Assembly: GCF_029761915.1 (NCBI RefSeq)
Contig: NZ_CP121695.1
Coordinates: 2,881,501 to 2,945,500 of the forward strand
Direction: 5' to 3'
DNA length: 64,000 nucleotides
Source: Bradyrhizobium sp. CB1650
Lineage (GTDB): Bacteria > Pseudomonadota > Alphaproteobacteria > Rhizobiales > Xanthobacteraceae
Positions within the stretch are counted from its first letter, which is position 1, and the number at the start of each line of letters is the position of its first letter. A program made the position numbers and the translations under genes. The notes below the pieces were generated by a model. That model did not search any database. It saw only the letters and a list, made by a program, of their open reading frames with translations, and had not been told where the DNA came from. Below, piece after piece: positions 18,486 through 28,351 of the stretch.

Positions 18486-19655
18486 GTGAAGCGGGACTTC
18501 GACCTCATCGTCTATGGCGCGACGGGTTACACCGGCCGTCTCATCGCCGAATATCTGGCGACGTCCTATCGCGGCGACGATGCTCCGTCCTGGGCGATCG
18601 CGGGACGCGCGACCGACAAGCTCCAGAAGGTGCGGGCCGACATCGGCGCACCAGACGATTTGCCTTTGATGAAGGCGGATGCCGCCGAGCCGGCCTGCCT
18701 GCGTTCGATCTGCAAGCGTGCGTCCGTGATCATCACGACGGTCGGGCCTTATCAGCTCCACGGTCCCGAGCTTGTGGCGGCCTGCGCGGCCACGGGCACG
18801 GCCTATGTGGATCTCTGCGGCGAGCCGGCTTGGATGCGACGCATGATCGACGCCCATCACGAAGAGGCGAAACGGTCCGGCGCGCGCATTGTCTTCTCCT
18901 GCGGCTTCGATTCCATCCCGTTCGATCTCGGCGTGCTCACGTTGCAGGAGAAGGCGTGTGAGAAATTCGGACGCCCGGCGCGGCGCGTCAAAGCCCGCCT
19001 GCGCAACGTGAAAGGCGGCATGTCTGGCGGCACCGCAGCGAGCGCTCAGGCGACATTGTCCGCCGCCGCGCGCGACCCGGCCCTGATCCGGCTGCTGACC
19101 GATCCCTTCGCGTTGACGCCGGGGTTCACCGGGCCGTCTCAGCCGTCGGGCCTCATCCCCGAATACGACCCGAGCATGAACGCGTGGCTCGTGCCGTTCC
19201 CAATGGCACCGATCAACACCAAGAACGTGCACCGCACGAATTTCCTGTTGGGTCATCCCTACGGCACGGACTTCGTTTACGACGAGATGATGGTCGCGCC
19301 GGGATTTGGGGAAATCGCTCACGTGGCGACGGAGACGTTCGCCACGATGGTTTCCTTGTTCGGGACCGGCGGTCTCAAACCCGGCGCAGGCCCGACTCGG
19401 GAAGAGCGCGAGAAAGGCTTCTATGACATCCTCTTCCTGGGCGAGCTGCCGGATGGCGGACGGGTCGAGGCAGTCGTCACGGGTGACCGCGATCCGGGCT
19501 ACGGCTCGACCAGCAAGATGATCGCCGAGAGCGCTCTCTGCCTCGTGCGTGACGTGCAGGGCGAGGGCGGCATCTGGACGCCGGGCGCGCTGATGGGGCC
19601 GGCCTTGCGCAAGCGCCTGCAGGAGCGCGCCGGCCTCACCTTCAGCGCGCGTTGA
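18486..19655 (+). CDS. Saccharopine dehydrogenase-like / trans-acting enoyl reductase family protein
   Basis: This 389-residue protein has an N-terminal Rossmann fold (LIVYGATGYTGRLIAEYLA) and conserved later segments (TTVGPYQLHGPELVAACAATG, YVDLCGEPAW, SCGFDSIPFDLGV, KGGMSGGTAAS). These are typical of the NAD(P)-binding saccharopine-dehydrogenase-like family that includes mycobacterial trans-acting enoyl reductases. It probably reduces a lipid- or polyketide-like substrate; the actual substrate is unknown. The start is GTG with GAGGAGG upstream. It may be cotranscribed with the preceding hydrolase gene (about 190-base gap). Confidence 0.85.
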   Translation: MKRDFDLIVYGATGYTGRLIAEYLATSYRGDDAPSWAIAGRATDKLQKVRADIGAPDDLPLMKADAAEPACLRSICKRASVIITTVGPYQLHGPELVAACAATGTAYVDLCGEPAWMRRMIDAHHEEAKRSGARIVFSCGFDSIPFDLGVLTLQEKACEKFGRPARRVKARLRNVKGGMSGGTAASAQATLSAAARDPALIRLLTDPFALTPGFTGPSQPSGLIPEYDPSMNAWLVPFPMAPINTKNVHRTNFLLGHPYGTDFVYDEMMVAPGFGEIAHVATETFATMVSLFGTGGLKPGAGPTREEREKGFYDILFLGELPDGGRVEAVVTGDRDPGYGSTSKMIAESALCLVRDVQGEGGIWTPGALMGPALRKRLQERAGLTFSAR

Positions 19656-19886
19656 GGTAACGCTCAGAACTGCAGCGGCGTGCTGGATTGGGTGAACCGC
19701 AACCGACGAAAGCGCGGCGTGGCGAGCGCGAGCCTCGAATCCGGTTCAATGGCCGCTTCTGGCCCCGAAGGCGACACTTTTTCGAGCTCGAATCCCACGG
19801 GAGCATGTCAGGCGTCGCGAGGGGAATCGCGCCGATGCTCTCGATCATTGCGGCCATGCTCTGCTGCGGATGCGCCATCGGGCTTA

Positions 19887-20564
19887 TTACAGGCCAGGTC
19901 CAGTCTCCTCGAGTTGAGAGAACCGGACAGTCAGAATCTCTTTCATCGTCATTCTGCCGTTGGCGAGCTTCTCCGCCAGAATGAGCTGCTGCGTACTGGG
20001 CAGGCCGGCCGGTACGACCATTTTCCCACCCGCTGTCAATTGCTGGATCAGCGGAGGAGGAACGAGATCGGGAGCGGCCGTCACGATCACCTTGTCAAAG
20101 GGCGCGTGCTCTGACCAACCGTGATACCCATTCGCAATCTTGAGTTCGACATTGCTGCAGCCCTGCTGCCGGAGCCGTTGTTTGGCCTTTTCGCCAAGCT
20201 CTTCGATGATTTCAACGGAGTATACCTTGCGGGCGAGCTGCGCGAGGATGGCGGCCTGATAGCCTAGACCCGTACCGATTTCGAGAACGCTGTCGTCGGC
20301 CTTAATGTCGAGCAGATCGGTCATTAAGGCGACGATAAATGGTTGCGAGATCGTCTTTCCGAAACCGATTGGAAGTGGAATATTTTCGTACGCGTAGGGC
20401 TGAAGCTCGATTGGCACAAACTCATGCCGCGGCACTTTGCCCATAGCCGTCATGACACGTTCGTCAAAGGCAGCCTTGCCAATAGTGTCACGCAGCGCGA
20501 AGGCGCAGGCGGCGATGACCGCGAGCATTTCTTCACGCAGGGCCTCAAGATCTTCTGCTCGCAT
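19887..20564 (-). CDS. pcm: Protein-L-isoaspartate O-methyltransferase
   Basis: Pcm repairs damaged proteins by methylating L-isoaspartyl residues with S-adenosylmethionine. Family features are clear: VPRHEFVP, the NIPLPIGFGKTISQPFIVA segment, the SAM-binding motif SVLEIGTGLGYQAAILA, then VYSVEIIEELGE and the VTAAPDLVPPPLIQQL block. Length is about 225 residues, as usual. The ATG at 20564 was chosen over an upstream TTG at 20570. The gene stands alone between opposite-strand neighbours. Confidence 0.93.
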   Translation of the reverse strand: MRAEDLEALREEMLAVIAACAFALRDTIGKAAFDERVMTAMGKVPRHEFVPIELQPYAYENIPLPIGFGKTISQPFIVALMTDLLDIKADDSVLEIGTGLGYQAAILAQLARKVYSVEIIEELGEKAKQRLRQQGCSNVELKIANGYHGWSEHAPFDKVIVTAAPDLVPPPLIQQLTAGGKMVVPAGLPSTQQLILAEKLANGRMTMKEILTVRFSQLEETGPGL

Positions 20565-20873
20565 TGGCAACTTTCATGGGCATATGGCGGTGCACCCGCC
20601 GCACACCAAGGCAGCCTATCGCAATAACGTGCCCCCCGTCAGCTTAATGTCATTGACATAGTGCGACAACGTCACAGCCACGCTGCTTGCTATCGATCGC
20701 CAAGTTGAACGAGTCCAGATCACGAGGTCGCCGGTCGAATCAGGTCCGGATCGACCAGACATATTGGCCATACCGCAGGCTTGGCGGCAGAGGCTCACGT
20801 CAGATAGCTCGAAGGCCTCGCTCCGAACCTTGAACGCCGGCGTGGCTGTTAGCCGGCTACTCGCTACGGCTGT
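20565..20873. other. Intergenic, no gene seen
   Basis: The stretch between the amidase stop and pcm contains no supported reading frame. It presumably holds the pcm promoter. Confidence 0.4.
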
Positions 20874-22526
20874 CTACCCGACGATCTGGAACGCGTCAGC
20901 CGCACGCAACACGGTACCGTCCTCCCAATGGCGTCCGATCAGCATCATGCCGACAGGGAGCCCTGCCGACATGCCTGCCGGAACCGTGGCGGCAGGATGG
21001 CCAGTGACGTCGAACGGGCAAGTGTTGGAAATCATTTCGAGGGCCCGCGCGACGTAGTCCTCGCGGCTCGCGTCCGGGGCTGGGAGCAGCGTGGCCTTCA
21101 AGGGCAACGTCGGCATGAGCAGGAGATCGACTCCGTTGAGCGCCTCATCGTAGGCGGCGCGGAGCACGCGCGCGAGGTTCTGGGCCTTGGCGTAGTAGCG
21201 GCCCTGGTAATTGTCCTGCATGTACTGGCCGAGTAGGATGACGAGCTTGACGGTCTCCGAAAGATCATTGGCGCGCACCCGCCGGCTCCGACCGTAGAAG
21301 TCCAGGAGCGAAGTTGTGTAGTGACCTTTCCAGTTGGTTCCCATGCTGTTGCCGGCGACCATCAGCATCGTGGCGCCCTCAACGGCGATAGCGTTCCAGA
21401 TATGGATGCCGTCGCGGTGAAGGGGAATCGATACCTCGCTCACGGTTGCCCCCGCTCGGGTCAGGCGCTGCGCCGTCTCGCGTACCATGGTGTCGACGTC
21501 TGGCTCGGAATTGGGCCAGCCAAATCCTTCCGTGACGATCCCGATTCGCAGGCCGCGGGCGTGTCCGGTGAGCTGCTTGGTATACGGTTCCGTGCGCAGT
21601 CCCGCCGGTTGGCGCGGGTCGAAGCCATCGAACCCGGCGAGCACCTCGAGAAGCTGGGCGGCATCGCCGGCGGTACGGGCAATGGGCCCGGTATGATCAA
21701 GTGTCAATTCAATCGGAAAGACGCCTGTGTAGGGCACAAGCCCGTGGGTGGGCTTGTGGCCAACCGCTCCGCACCAACCGCTGGGAATTCGGATCGACCC
21801 TCCCTGGTCGCCCCCGATGGCCATGTCGCACTCGCCAGCGACGACAAGCGCGGCGCTGCCACTGGAGGAGCCTCCGGCAGATCGCTTCGGATCGTGCGGA
21901 TTGAGCACGGGCCCGGTGTCGGAGGTATGGCTGCCGCCCGAGAAGCAAAGATGCTCACAGACGGACTTGCCGACGATCTCCCCACCGGCATCGAGGATCC
22001 GGGTCACAATGGTCGCGTCCACGTCGGGGACGTAGCCCTCCAGCACGTTGGAACCGTTCATCATCGGGATGCCGGCGACGCACACATTGTCTTTGATGGC
22101 GATTTTCTTGCCCGCGAGAGGCCCCGACGTTGCGCCTTTAATCGAGCACCTCCAGTACCAAGCGTTGAGCCGATTGTCCGAGGCGGGTGGACGGAACCCC
22201 GCGTCCCGCGGGTATTTGACCGCCAATGTCGGCTCCGCGAACTGGTCCAGGCGACGGTATGACGCGAGCACGCCGTCCATAAGGTTGCGGAACGACGTCA
22301 GATCGTCGGCGCCGAGATTCAAGTTGTACGATCTGGCGATGCGCTGCAACTCAGGCAGCGGCGGCTTGCGCAGAATCCGCGGCGCCGTCGCCGGCGGGGG
22401 TGGCGCCTGCATGCCCGCCTCGGCGGCCGCACGAACGGGCGTTGTCGCGGCGACGACGGTTGCTGCAACCCCGGCCGTGCCGGCGTGAAGGACGCGACGA
22501 CGCGAATAGTTTGACGATGGTCGCAT
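20874..22526 (-). CDS. Tat-exported amidase (amidase signature family)
   Basis: This is a 550-residue enzyme with a twin-arginine signal (YSRRRVLHAGTAGVAATVVA). The amidase-signature catalytic triad is visible: Lys in KKIAIKDNVC, the cis-Ser in the GGSSSGSAALV loop and the nucleophile Ser in GGDQGGSIRIPSGWCG. It hydrolyses amides in the periplasm; the substrate cannot be told. The ATG at 22526 has a GAGGGAGG box; the longer frame begins with a TTG inside that box. Like the amidohydrolase copies, it is an exported hydrolase, but no operon links them. Confidence 0.9.
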   Translation of the reverse strand: MRPSSNYSRRRVLHAGTAGVAATVVAATTPVRAAAEAGMQAPPPPATAPRILRKPPLPELQRIARSYNLNLGADDLTSFRNLMDGVLASYRRLDQFAEPTLAVKYPRDAGFRPPASDNRLNAWYWRCSIKGATSGPLAGKKIAIKDNVCVAGIPMMNGSNVLEGYVPDVDATIVTRILDAGGEIVGKSVCEHLCFSGGSHTSDTGPVLNPHDPKRSAGGSSSGSAALVVAGECDMAIGGDQGGSIRIPSGWCGAVGHKPTHGLVPYTGVFPIELTLDHTGPIARTAGDAAQLLEVLAGFDGFDPRQPAGLRTEPYTKQLTGHARGLRIGIVTEGFGWPNSEPDVDTMVRETAQRLTRAGATVSEVSIPLHRDGIHIWNAIAVEGATMLMVAGNSMGTNWKGHYTTSLLDFYGRSRRVRANDLSETVKLVILLGQYMQDNYQGRYYAKAQNLARVLRAAYDEALNGVDLLLMPTLPLKATLLPAPDASREDYVARALEMISNTCPFDVTGHPAATVPAGMSAGLPVGMMLIGRHWEDGTVLRAADAFQIVG

Positions 22527-22925
22527 AGCATATCCTCCCTCGATCAATAGGTTGACGTCTCAATCCACCGCTCGCCCTAGAGTGTCTGGGGACGCCTAGT
22601 CGGTGGCCGCGGACGCTGCGGCGGCGTGTCAAGCTGCAACATCACAATGAGACCTCGCATCTGGACAGGGCGCAGGCGCTTGAGGTCGGGACGTGAGGCG
22701 TGGCCGAGCGGATCGATTGCGGTAATCAAAGCCGCTACAGGATGCCTCCAGCATCCTCGCACGGACTGCGGAGCGACATGCCGTCCAGCAGGCGGATTAT
22801 CGTGCAGCCACCTGTGATCTTCAAGAGCTTGCGTTCGTCACGGACTGCGCTCGTTACCGCGTCGCGGGAGCAGTGTGACCGTCGCTACACACGCATAGTA
22901 AAGCCACGCGTGCGATGTCTCTTCC
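22527..22925. other. Intergenic, no gene seen
   Basis: No frame has a ribosome-binding site or protein-like composition. The region lies upstream of the amidase and next to the dispersed repeat at 22926-23033. Confidence 0.4.
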
Positions 22926-23033
22926 TGGCCCTGAGGTGAAGATAGCGACTGCTTGCGGCACGTCGGCAGTCGGGGCGAGACCGGACATCCCGGAGAGGCC
23001 GCTAGATCGACGCTCGTGACCCTTATCGGACAT
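22926..23033 (+). repeat. Dispersed intergenic repeat, type R1
   Basis: Starts TGGCCCTGAGGTGAAGATAG, contains GACCGGACATCCCGGAGAGG and ends GACGCTCGTGACCC-N5-GGACAT. Near-identical copies lie at 42634-42741, 43522-43618, 46712-46806 and 47916-48023, all on the plus strand. Confidence 0.85.
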
Positions 23034-23073
23034 TATTCATACCTTGCCGATTGATTGCGGGGCAGTCTAGACT

Positions 23074-25197
23074 TTAGATCGGCTCTTTAGCTGAACACAT
23101 CGCAAGCAGCGACTTTGCAACTGGATCGTCGGGGAAGGCCCGCAAGATATCTTCGTAGCGGCGGGCGGCTTCATCCACTTCGCCTCGCTCGAAATATGAT
23201 GAGGCGTCCCGCGTCAATTCGCACAGTCTGGCCGCATCGTCCGGCGGTTTCAGCTCCGGATCGTCGCTGGCTTTGATGCCCAGAAGCTCATAGATCATGA
23301 ACTCGCGCTTGCGGCCTTTGACCTGAACCTTCCTGATCGGTCTTGCCACGACGTCCCGCTCGACGGCCTCGACCACGCTGTCGCTGATGCAGACCGTGGT
23401 GCCAAACGTCTTGTTGACGCCTTCCAGTCGTGCCGCGACATTCACCCCATCCCCCATCACCGTATAGCTCAGCCGTTCGCTTGAACCGACATTGCCGACC
23501 AGCACATCCGCGCAATGCAGCCCGACGCGAAGTTGCAACGGCGACCGGCCCTGCCTGCTCCAGTCGGCATTGAGTTGCTGCATTCGCCGTATCGCCCGCA
23601 TCGCGCCACAGCAGCCACGCAGCACGTGGTCGTCGCGATGGACCGGAGCGCCCCAGAACGCCATGATGCCGTCGCCGATGAACTTATCGACCGTGCCGGA
23701 CTCCTCAGCTAGCGCATGCGAGACGGCTTCAAAATAGACCGAGAGCTGCGCGAGAAGATCGTTCGGCGGTATTTGCTCCGAGAGAGTGGAAAAATCCTTT
23801 AGGTCGCTGAAAAGCACCGTCAAGAAGCGCTGTTCGACGCCGAGCGTCAGTGGCGTTCCAGTCTTGATCAGCTTTCTGACGACATCCAGTGGTACGAAGG
23901 AGGAGAAAGAGCGGAGCGAGGTCTCGAAGAGCGAAACGGCGGTTTGCAGCTCCTTGACCTCCTGGATGTATGATGATGGCGAGACCGCGTGCGAGAACGT
24001 CAGGTCCGTAACCGACCGTAGTTCCCGCGATACAGATTCAATGGGACGCGACAGCCGTCTCGAGAAGAAATAGATGAGCAGCAATTCGACGCCCGTCAAA
24101 ACGGCTATCAGGGTTATCATTTGCCGGTTAGTCCGCTCGAGGGTACCGACAAAATCATCGGTTGGCGTAAGAGTGATCACCTCCCAAGGTTTACCAAAAG
24201 TTGTCGGAAAATGAGTAAAGGATGCGCTGATCTGCTGTCCGTTCTGCGGCGACCGGAAGAAGAAGTCGTCCTTCCTGGTTTCGATTTGCGATCGATACGC
24301 CTCGCGGAGGTCGTCGTCGGCAACGGTATCAAGTCTGGCGAGTTCGAGTCGACCGTTCTCCAGTCGCACGCCTTTCTTGGGATCCCCCGGATAAGCGATA
24401 ATCGTGCCGTCGGTCGCATTCGCGATGACCGTAGTGCTCCGGCGACTGGCGCGGTGGCTGGTCAGAAATTCAGAAAGCACATTGAGCGTGATATTGCCCG
24501 AGGCGCAGCCGATAAACGAGCCATCTGTGATGATCGGGGTCCTCAGGGTAATGACCGGATAGCCGGTATCCGGATTGGGCCAAGGTCCCTCCACGACCAG
24601 TGCACGGGTATTCTTCGCTGCCTGGTAGCCAGCGAGCGTTCTGATGTCCTCGATGGTATCTACATCATAGCTGCCTACGACGTGGGGCCAAGTATCGTAA
24701 AACGTGCGATGTCGAACCCGTCGTAGGGAACCGGCAAAGCTATCGATATAGCTGGAATGCCAGTTTGCCGTTGGCGGAATCTTCGGATCGGATCGTCTGC
24801 GGTCGTCGTCCATCCGGGTAACAACCCGATGAAAGCCATCTTCGAAGCTGACGAACACCGCGTCGACTTGTCGCGCTGAAGTGAGTGCTTGGTAGAGCAG
24901 TTCACGGCTCTCCTGCTTCCTGAAAAGCTCCCGGTCTTCTGCGGCAAACGATGCGATGAGTTCGAGCGTAGCCGCAACCGGGTCTATCAGGTTTTCTGCA
25001 TCTTCGATGCTTGCCCGCTTGGTCTTCGTTACTACGTCGTCCAGCGTCGCATTGATCGCGGCAGAGTTGCGCTCGTAGTTGTAAACCAGGATGAAGATCA
25101 GTACGGGAATGCTGAGAAGCACGAATAAGCCGGACATCGCCGCGCTTAGCCGCAGCGCAACAGTTGTTTTGGGCGTATTTCGACGACTAAGGATCAT
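23074..25197 (-). CDS. Membrane adenylate/guanylate cyclase with extracellular Cache-type sensor
   Basis: The 707-residue protein has an N-terminal membrane segment (MSGLFVLLSIPVLIFILVY). A large periplasmic sensor region (about residues 45-345) follows, with the dCache-like features VFVSFEDGFHRV, YPVITLRTPIITDG and WEVITLTP. A second membrane segment (LIAVLTGVELLLIYFF) leads to a HAMP-like linker, then a class III cyclase domain (residues ~455-640). Metal-binding Asp residues are in VLFSDLKDFS and KFIGDGIMAFWG, and the NxxxR pair is in GVNVAARLE. A TPR-like tail closes it. It should make cAMP or cGMP in response to a periplasmic ligand. Confidence 0.88.
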   Translation of the reverse strand: MILSRRNTPKTTVALRLSAAMSGLFVLLSIPVLIFILVYNYERNSAAINATLDDVVTKTKRASIEDAENLIDPVAATLELIASFAAEDRELFRKQESRELLYQALTSARQVDAVFVSFEDGFHRVVTRMDDDRRRSDPKIPPTANWHSSYIDSFAGSLRRVRHRTFYDTWPHVVGSYDVDTIEDIRTLAGYQAAKNTRALVVEGPWPNPDTGYPVITLRTPIITDGSFIGCASGNITLNVLSEFLTSHRASRRSTTVIANATDGTIIAYPGDPKKGVRLENGRLELARLDTVADDDLREAYRSQIETRKDDFFFRSPQNGQQISASFTHFPTTFGKPWEVITLTPTDDFVGTLERTNRQMITLIAVLTGVELLLIYFFSRRLSRPIESVSRELRSVTDLTFSHAVSPSSYIQEVKELQTAVSLFETSLRSFSSFVPLDVVRKLIKTGTPLTLGVEQRFLTVLFSDLKDFSTLSEQIPPNDLLAQLSVYFEAVSHALAEESGTVDKFIGDGIMAFWGAPVHRDDHVLRGCCGAMRAIRRMQQLNADWSRQGRSPLQLRVGLHCADVLVGNVGSSERLSYTVMGDGVNVAARLEGVNKTFGTTVCISDSVVEAVERDVVARPIRKVQVKGRKREFMIYELLGIKASDDPELKPPDDAARLCELTRDASSYFERGEVDEAARRYEDILRAFPDDPVAKSLLAMCSAKEPI

Positions 25198-25444
25198 TCT
25201 CTGCCCACCTTGGCATCCGCGTCGAGGCCCTGGGCTATCCCTCGAAACTTACTTCGAGGCGGTCGTCGAGACAATTGGTCGATGCCGTTCGGCTCGCTAT
25301 GCTCCTTCGGCGGATTAGGTCTAGGTGATAACTTCGAGCAACCTCTCTGCGACGTTGGGCGTTGAAGGATCGGCGCATTGGATGGCCGATATCCCTATCC
25401 GCCGGCGCCCGGCGTCACGCTGTTCCATGGTGGCCGCGGTTAGC

Positions 25445-25458
25445 TTGAGCTAGATCAA
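25445..25458 (-). promoter_or_regulatory. TTGA-N6-TCAA site overlapping the recombinase stop
   Basis: TTGAGCTAGATCAA fits the FixK/FNR half-site rule but overlaps the 3' end of the recombinase gene and lies about 250 bases upstream of the cyclase start. It could be chance; a role for the cyclase is only possible. Confidence 0.25.
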
Positions 25459-26157
25459 TTGCTTCGTTGTTGGCCCGAGCCGGCCGATGACGGTGGGGCA
25501 GAGCATGTCCGCTCTGCCCGGGTAGACGTCTACTTGTTCCGCTATCGCGAGCGCGTCATCGACCTCGATGCCGAAGTAGCGGACCGTGCTCTCAATTTTC
25601 GTATGACCCAGCAGGAGCTGGACGGCGCGAAGGTTTCCCGTGCGCCGATAGATCAGAGTAGCCTTCGTCCGTCTCAATGAATGCCTACCGAACGACCTCG
25701 GATCGAGCCCGATGCTGCCAATCCATTCGGTTACCAGGCGGGCGTACTGGCGTGTCGTCATGCAATGGCCGCCATGCCGGCGGCCCGAGAACAGAAACTC
25801 GCCGGGCTTCTTGCCCGACGCCCGCAAGTAGTCTTCGACAGCTTGCCGCGTCTGCTCGGTCAGTTCGAACTTGACCGGCCGTCCGGTCTTTCTCTGCCGA
25901 ACCGTTGCTCGCTCGAGCGTGTAGCCGTTCGGCGCAACGTCCTCGACCTTGAGGGCCACCACATCGCAGCCGCGGAGCTTGCTATCGATGGCCAGATTGA
26001 ACATGGCGAGGTCACGGGCTCGGCCCTCGACAATCAGTCGGGTTCTGATCGACCAAACGTGCTTTGGCCGGAGTGGGGGCTTGGATCCGATCAGCTTGCC
26101 CTTGTTCCAGGGCGTGCGGGGACGGTCCTTCAACAGCACTGATGGATTGTCAGGCAT
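25450..26157 (-). CDS. Tyrosine recombinase (phage integrase family), intact core
   Basis: The 235-residue protein consists almost only of the catalytic domain. All expected residues are seen: Arg in SKLRGCDVVALK, beta-hairpin Lys near TGRPVKFELTE, HSLRRTK, LGHTKIES and the Tyr nucleophile in TVRYFGIE. The core-binding N domain of typical integrases is absent, leaving a basic lead (RTPWNKGKLIG). GGAG precedes the ATG. Compared with the related pseudogene at 4501, the frame runs past the usual end (AEQVDV) for about 28 residues, straight through a hairpin at 25496-25519. Its target site is unknown. Confidence 0.8.
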   Translation of the reverse strand: MPDNPSVLLKDRPRTPWNKGKLIGSKPPLRPKHVWSIRTRLIVEGRARDLAMFNLAIDSKLRGCDVVALKVEDVAPNGYTLERATVRQRKTGRPVKFELTEQTRQAVEDYLRASGKKPGEFLFSGRRHGGHCMTTRQYARLVTEWIGSIGLDPRSFGRHSLRRTKATLIYRRTGNLRAVQLLLGHTKIESTVRYFGIEVDDALAIAEQVDVYPGRADMLCPTVIGRLGPTTKQLI

Positions 26158-26292
26158 GGTCGTGCTCCTCGGTTATTGAGAGCCGGGAGCCTGCGCGGCA
26201 GCACGAGCCGCCGCAGCGAAATCATGTTAGCTTTCAGAGGTTTACGGTCATGCGCGAACTGAGCGCGCGAATAGTCTCGGCCGCTCATGACC

Positions 26293-27946
26293 CTGGCTTT
26301 GTGAAAAGCCACGAGTCAGGTACGATTCCTCCGTTTCCTGATGGGGGATACGGATGGGACGCTTCGTTGAAGGCGCGGACAGATCCCAGCTGACGCTCTT
26401 GCCGGAATGTCTGGAGGATTGGGTAAGCGAGGACAACGCGGTCCATGTGATCGACGCGTTTGTCGAGGCGCTCGACCTGCATGGAATGGGGTTTGAGGGT
26501 GTGATCGCCAAAGAGACGGGCCGGCCCTCCTATCATCCGGCAGTCCTTCTGAAGCTTTACATCTACGGTTATCTCAATCGGGTGCAATCCAGTCGCCGCC
26601 TGGAACGTGAGGCGTGCCGCAATATCGAGGTGATGTGGCTGATCGGCCGCCTGGCTCCCGATCATAAGACGATCGCCGATTTCCGGAAGGACAATGGTGA
26701 GGCGATCCGGAAGGTTTGTGCGAAGTTCATTGCGCTATGCCGGCAAATGGGCCTGTTGCAGTCCCCAAGCGTCGCGATCGACGGCAGCAAGTTCAAGGCG
26801 GTGAACAATCGCGACCGCAACTTCACGCATGCCAAGATGGCGAGGCGGATGGCGCAGATCGAGGAAAGCGTCGGCCGATATCTGCGTCAACTCGATAGCG
26901 CCGATCGGCAGGAGCCATCGGAAGCGATCAGCATCAAGACGATGAGGATCAAGGAAAAGATCGCTCGGCTGAAGCAGGAGATGAGCCGCCTGGAAGTGCT
27001 TGATGCGCAGATGCGCAACACGCCGGATCAACAGTTATCGCTCACCGATCCGGATGCCCGTTCGATGGCCACCGGCGGACGCGGATCAGGTGTCGTCGGC
27101 TACGATGTCCAGGTCGCGGTGGACACTGAACACCATCTGATTGTTACGCACGAAGTCATAAACGTAGGCAACGACCGTGGGCAGCTTGCTCGGATGTCGA
27201 AGCAAGCCAAAGAAGTGCTCGAAGTGGACAAACTCGAGGCGGTCGCCGACCGTGGCTACTTCGACGGAGAGGAGATATTAGCCTGCGAAGAGGCTGGCGT
27301 TGCAGTCACCTTGCCCAAGCCCATGACGTCGAACGCCAAGGCGGAGGGCCGGTTCAGCAAACAGGACTTCGCCTACCTGCCTGATGAGGACGTCTACCGC
27401 TGCCCATCCGGCCAGCTGCTGCCCTATCACTACACCAACATCGAGCATGGAATGACGCTGCGCCGTTACTGGTCGACAGCGGCGTGCCAAGGCTGCGCGA
27501 TCAAGAGCCAATGTACGCCGTCCAAGGAGCGCCGCGTCACGCGCTGGGAGCATGAGCATGTGGTCGAGGAGGTCCAGAGACGGCTCGATTCCAATCCCGA
27601 CGCCATGCGGACGCGGGCGCGAGACCGTCGAGCATCCCTTCGGCACGATCAAAGCCCGTATGGGTGCGACCCACTTCCTGATGAAGCGCCTACGGAATGT
27701 CGCCGCTGAGATGGCGCTGCATGTTCTCGCCTATAACCTCACACGGGTGATGAACATCGTCGGCAAACCGAGCCTGATTGCAGCCATCCGCGCCGCCTGA
27801 AGGCCGGAAATGCGTCCAAAAGCGCAATACCGCGTCGCGATATCCACTTTGGCCGGTCATTGGACGATCCGACGCGAGAACATCAGCCGCCCGCACTGAT
27901 TGGCGACCACGGCCGCGTGCCGACCTATCCGTTTGCACACAACCAA
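26293..27946 (+). mobile_element. IS1182-family element A
   Basis: The ends were set from imperfect terminal inverted repeats: left CTGGCTTTGTGAAAAG, right (reverse complement) TTGGTTGTGTGCAAAC. The 4-base direct repeat GACC flanks both ends (26289-26292 and 27947-27950). The left flank (GCTCATGACC) and right flank (GACCCGAAGCGGTCAT) together look like the dispersed repeat, so the element is inserted inside one. Element B at 55643-57324 has the same arrangement. Confidence 0.75.
26354..27800 (+). pseudogene. IS1182-family transposase, frameshifted near its end
   Basis: It aligns along its length with the intact transposase at 55704-57143: VEGADRSQLTLLPECLEDWV, VAIDGSKFKAVNNRD, GYDVQVAVDTEHHLI and AVADRGYFDGEE. 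At about 27613 an extra G (CGGGCGCGAG against CGGCGCGAG) shifts the frame. The segment RETVEHPFGTIKARMGATHF, which holds the presumed catalytic Glu, lies in another frame up to the stop at 27800. An active enzyme is not expected unless frameshifting occurs. Confidence 0.85.
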
Positions 27947-28024
27947 GACCCGAAGCGGTCATAGGGATGCCAATGATCTGATCCTGCCGAATATGCATAG
28001 TGTCTCACTCGGCGGTGATGCAGC

Positions 28025-28192
28025 CTTATCGACCGAACTGGCAGGCTCTACTACCCCGGCGGCAGCCATCCTGTTTGTAGCGAGCAGACTGCGCATGAGA
28101 TGGTCAGAGCTGGGTTGCTGGTCCGGCGAGGTGGCAGATACGAGATTACACCGGTGGGACTGCAAGTCCTGGAACTGGAACCCACACGGTAG
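28025..28192 (+). pseudogene. 5'-truncated copy of the 72-residue gene at 48246
   Basis: The frame LIDRTGRLYYPGGSHPVCSE to LEPTR-stop matches the intact small gene at 48246-48464 from its residue 18 onward, with a few substitutions. No start is present. Nucleotide similarity continues past the stop to about 28300, into a GGGGCATAGCGGA repeat fragment, as it does at 48465-48570. Confidence 0.75.
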
Positions 28193-28351
28193 CTTGCGTA
28201 GCTGCAGCACAATTGAACTGATGATCGGTCTCGCTAACGGGGCATAGCGGAAATCGACAGACCGCCGTCTATCGCACGCCAGGAGAAATTCGCGACGGCT
28301 TGAACCTCTTTCAGTCGTGTCAGTCATCGCTTCGATTTCCGGATGTTCGTT

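Noticed and set aside
18303..19322. Minus-strand frame of 339 codons
   Set aside because: Antisense to the saccharopine-dehydrogenase-like gene; composition is that of a shadow frame.
21321..22262. Plus-strand frame of 313 codons
   Set aside because: Antisense to the amidase with its complete catalytic triad.
25445..25458. FixK-type site as control element of the cyclase gene
   Set aside because: It overlaps the recombinase 3' end and lies about 250 bases from the cyclase start, too far for class II activation; kept only as a weak feature.
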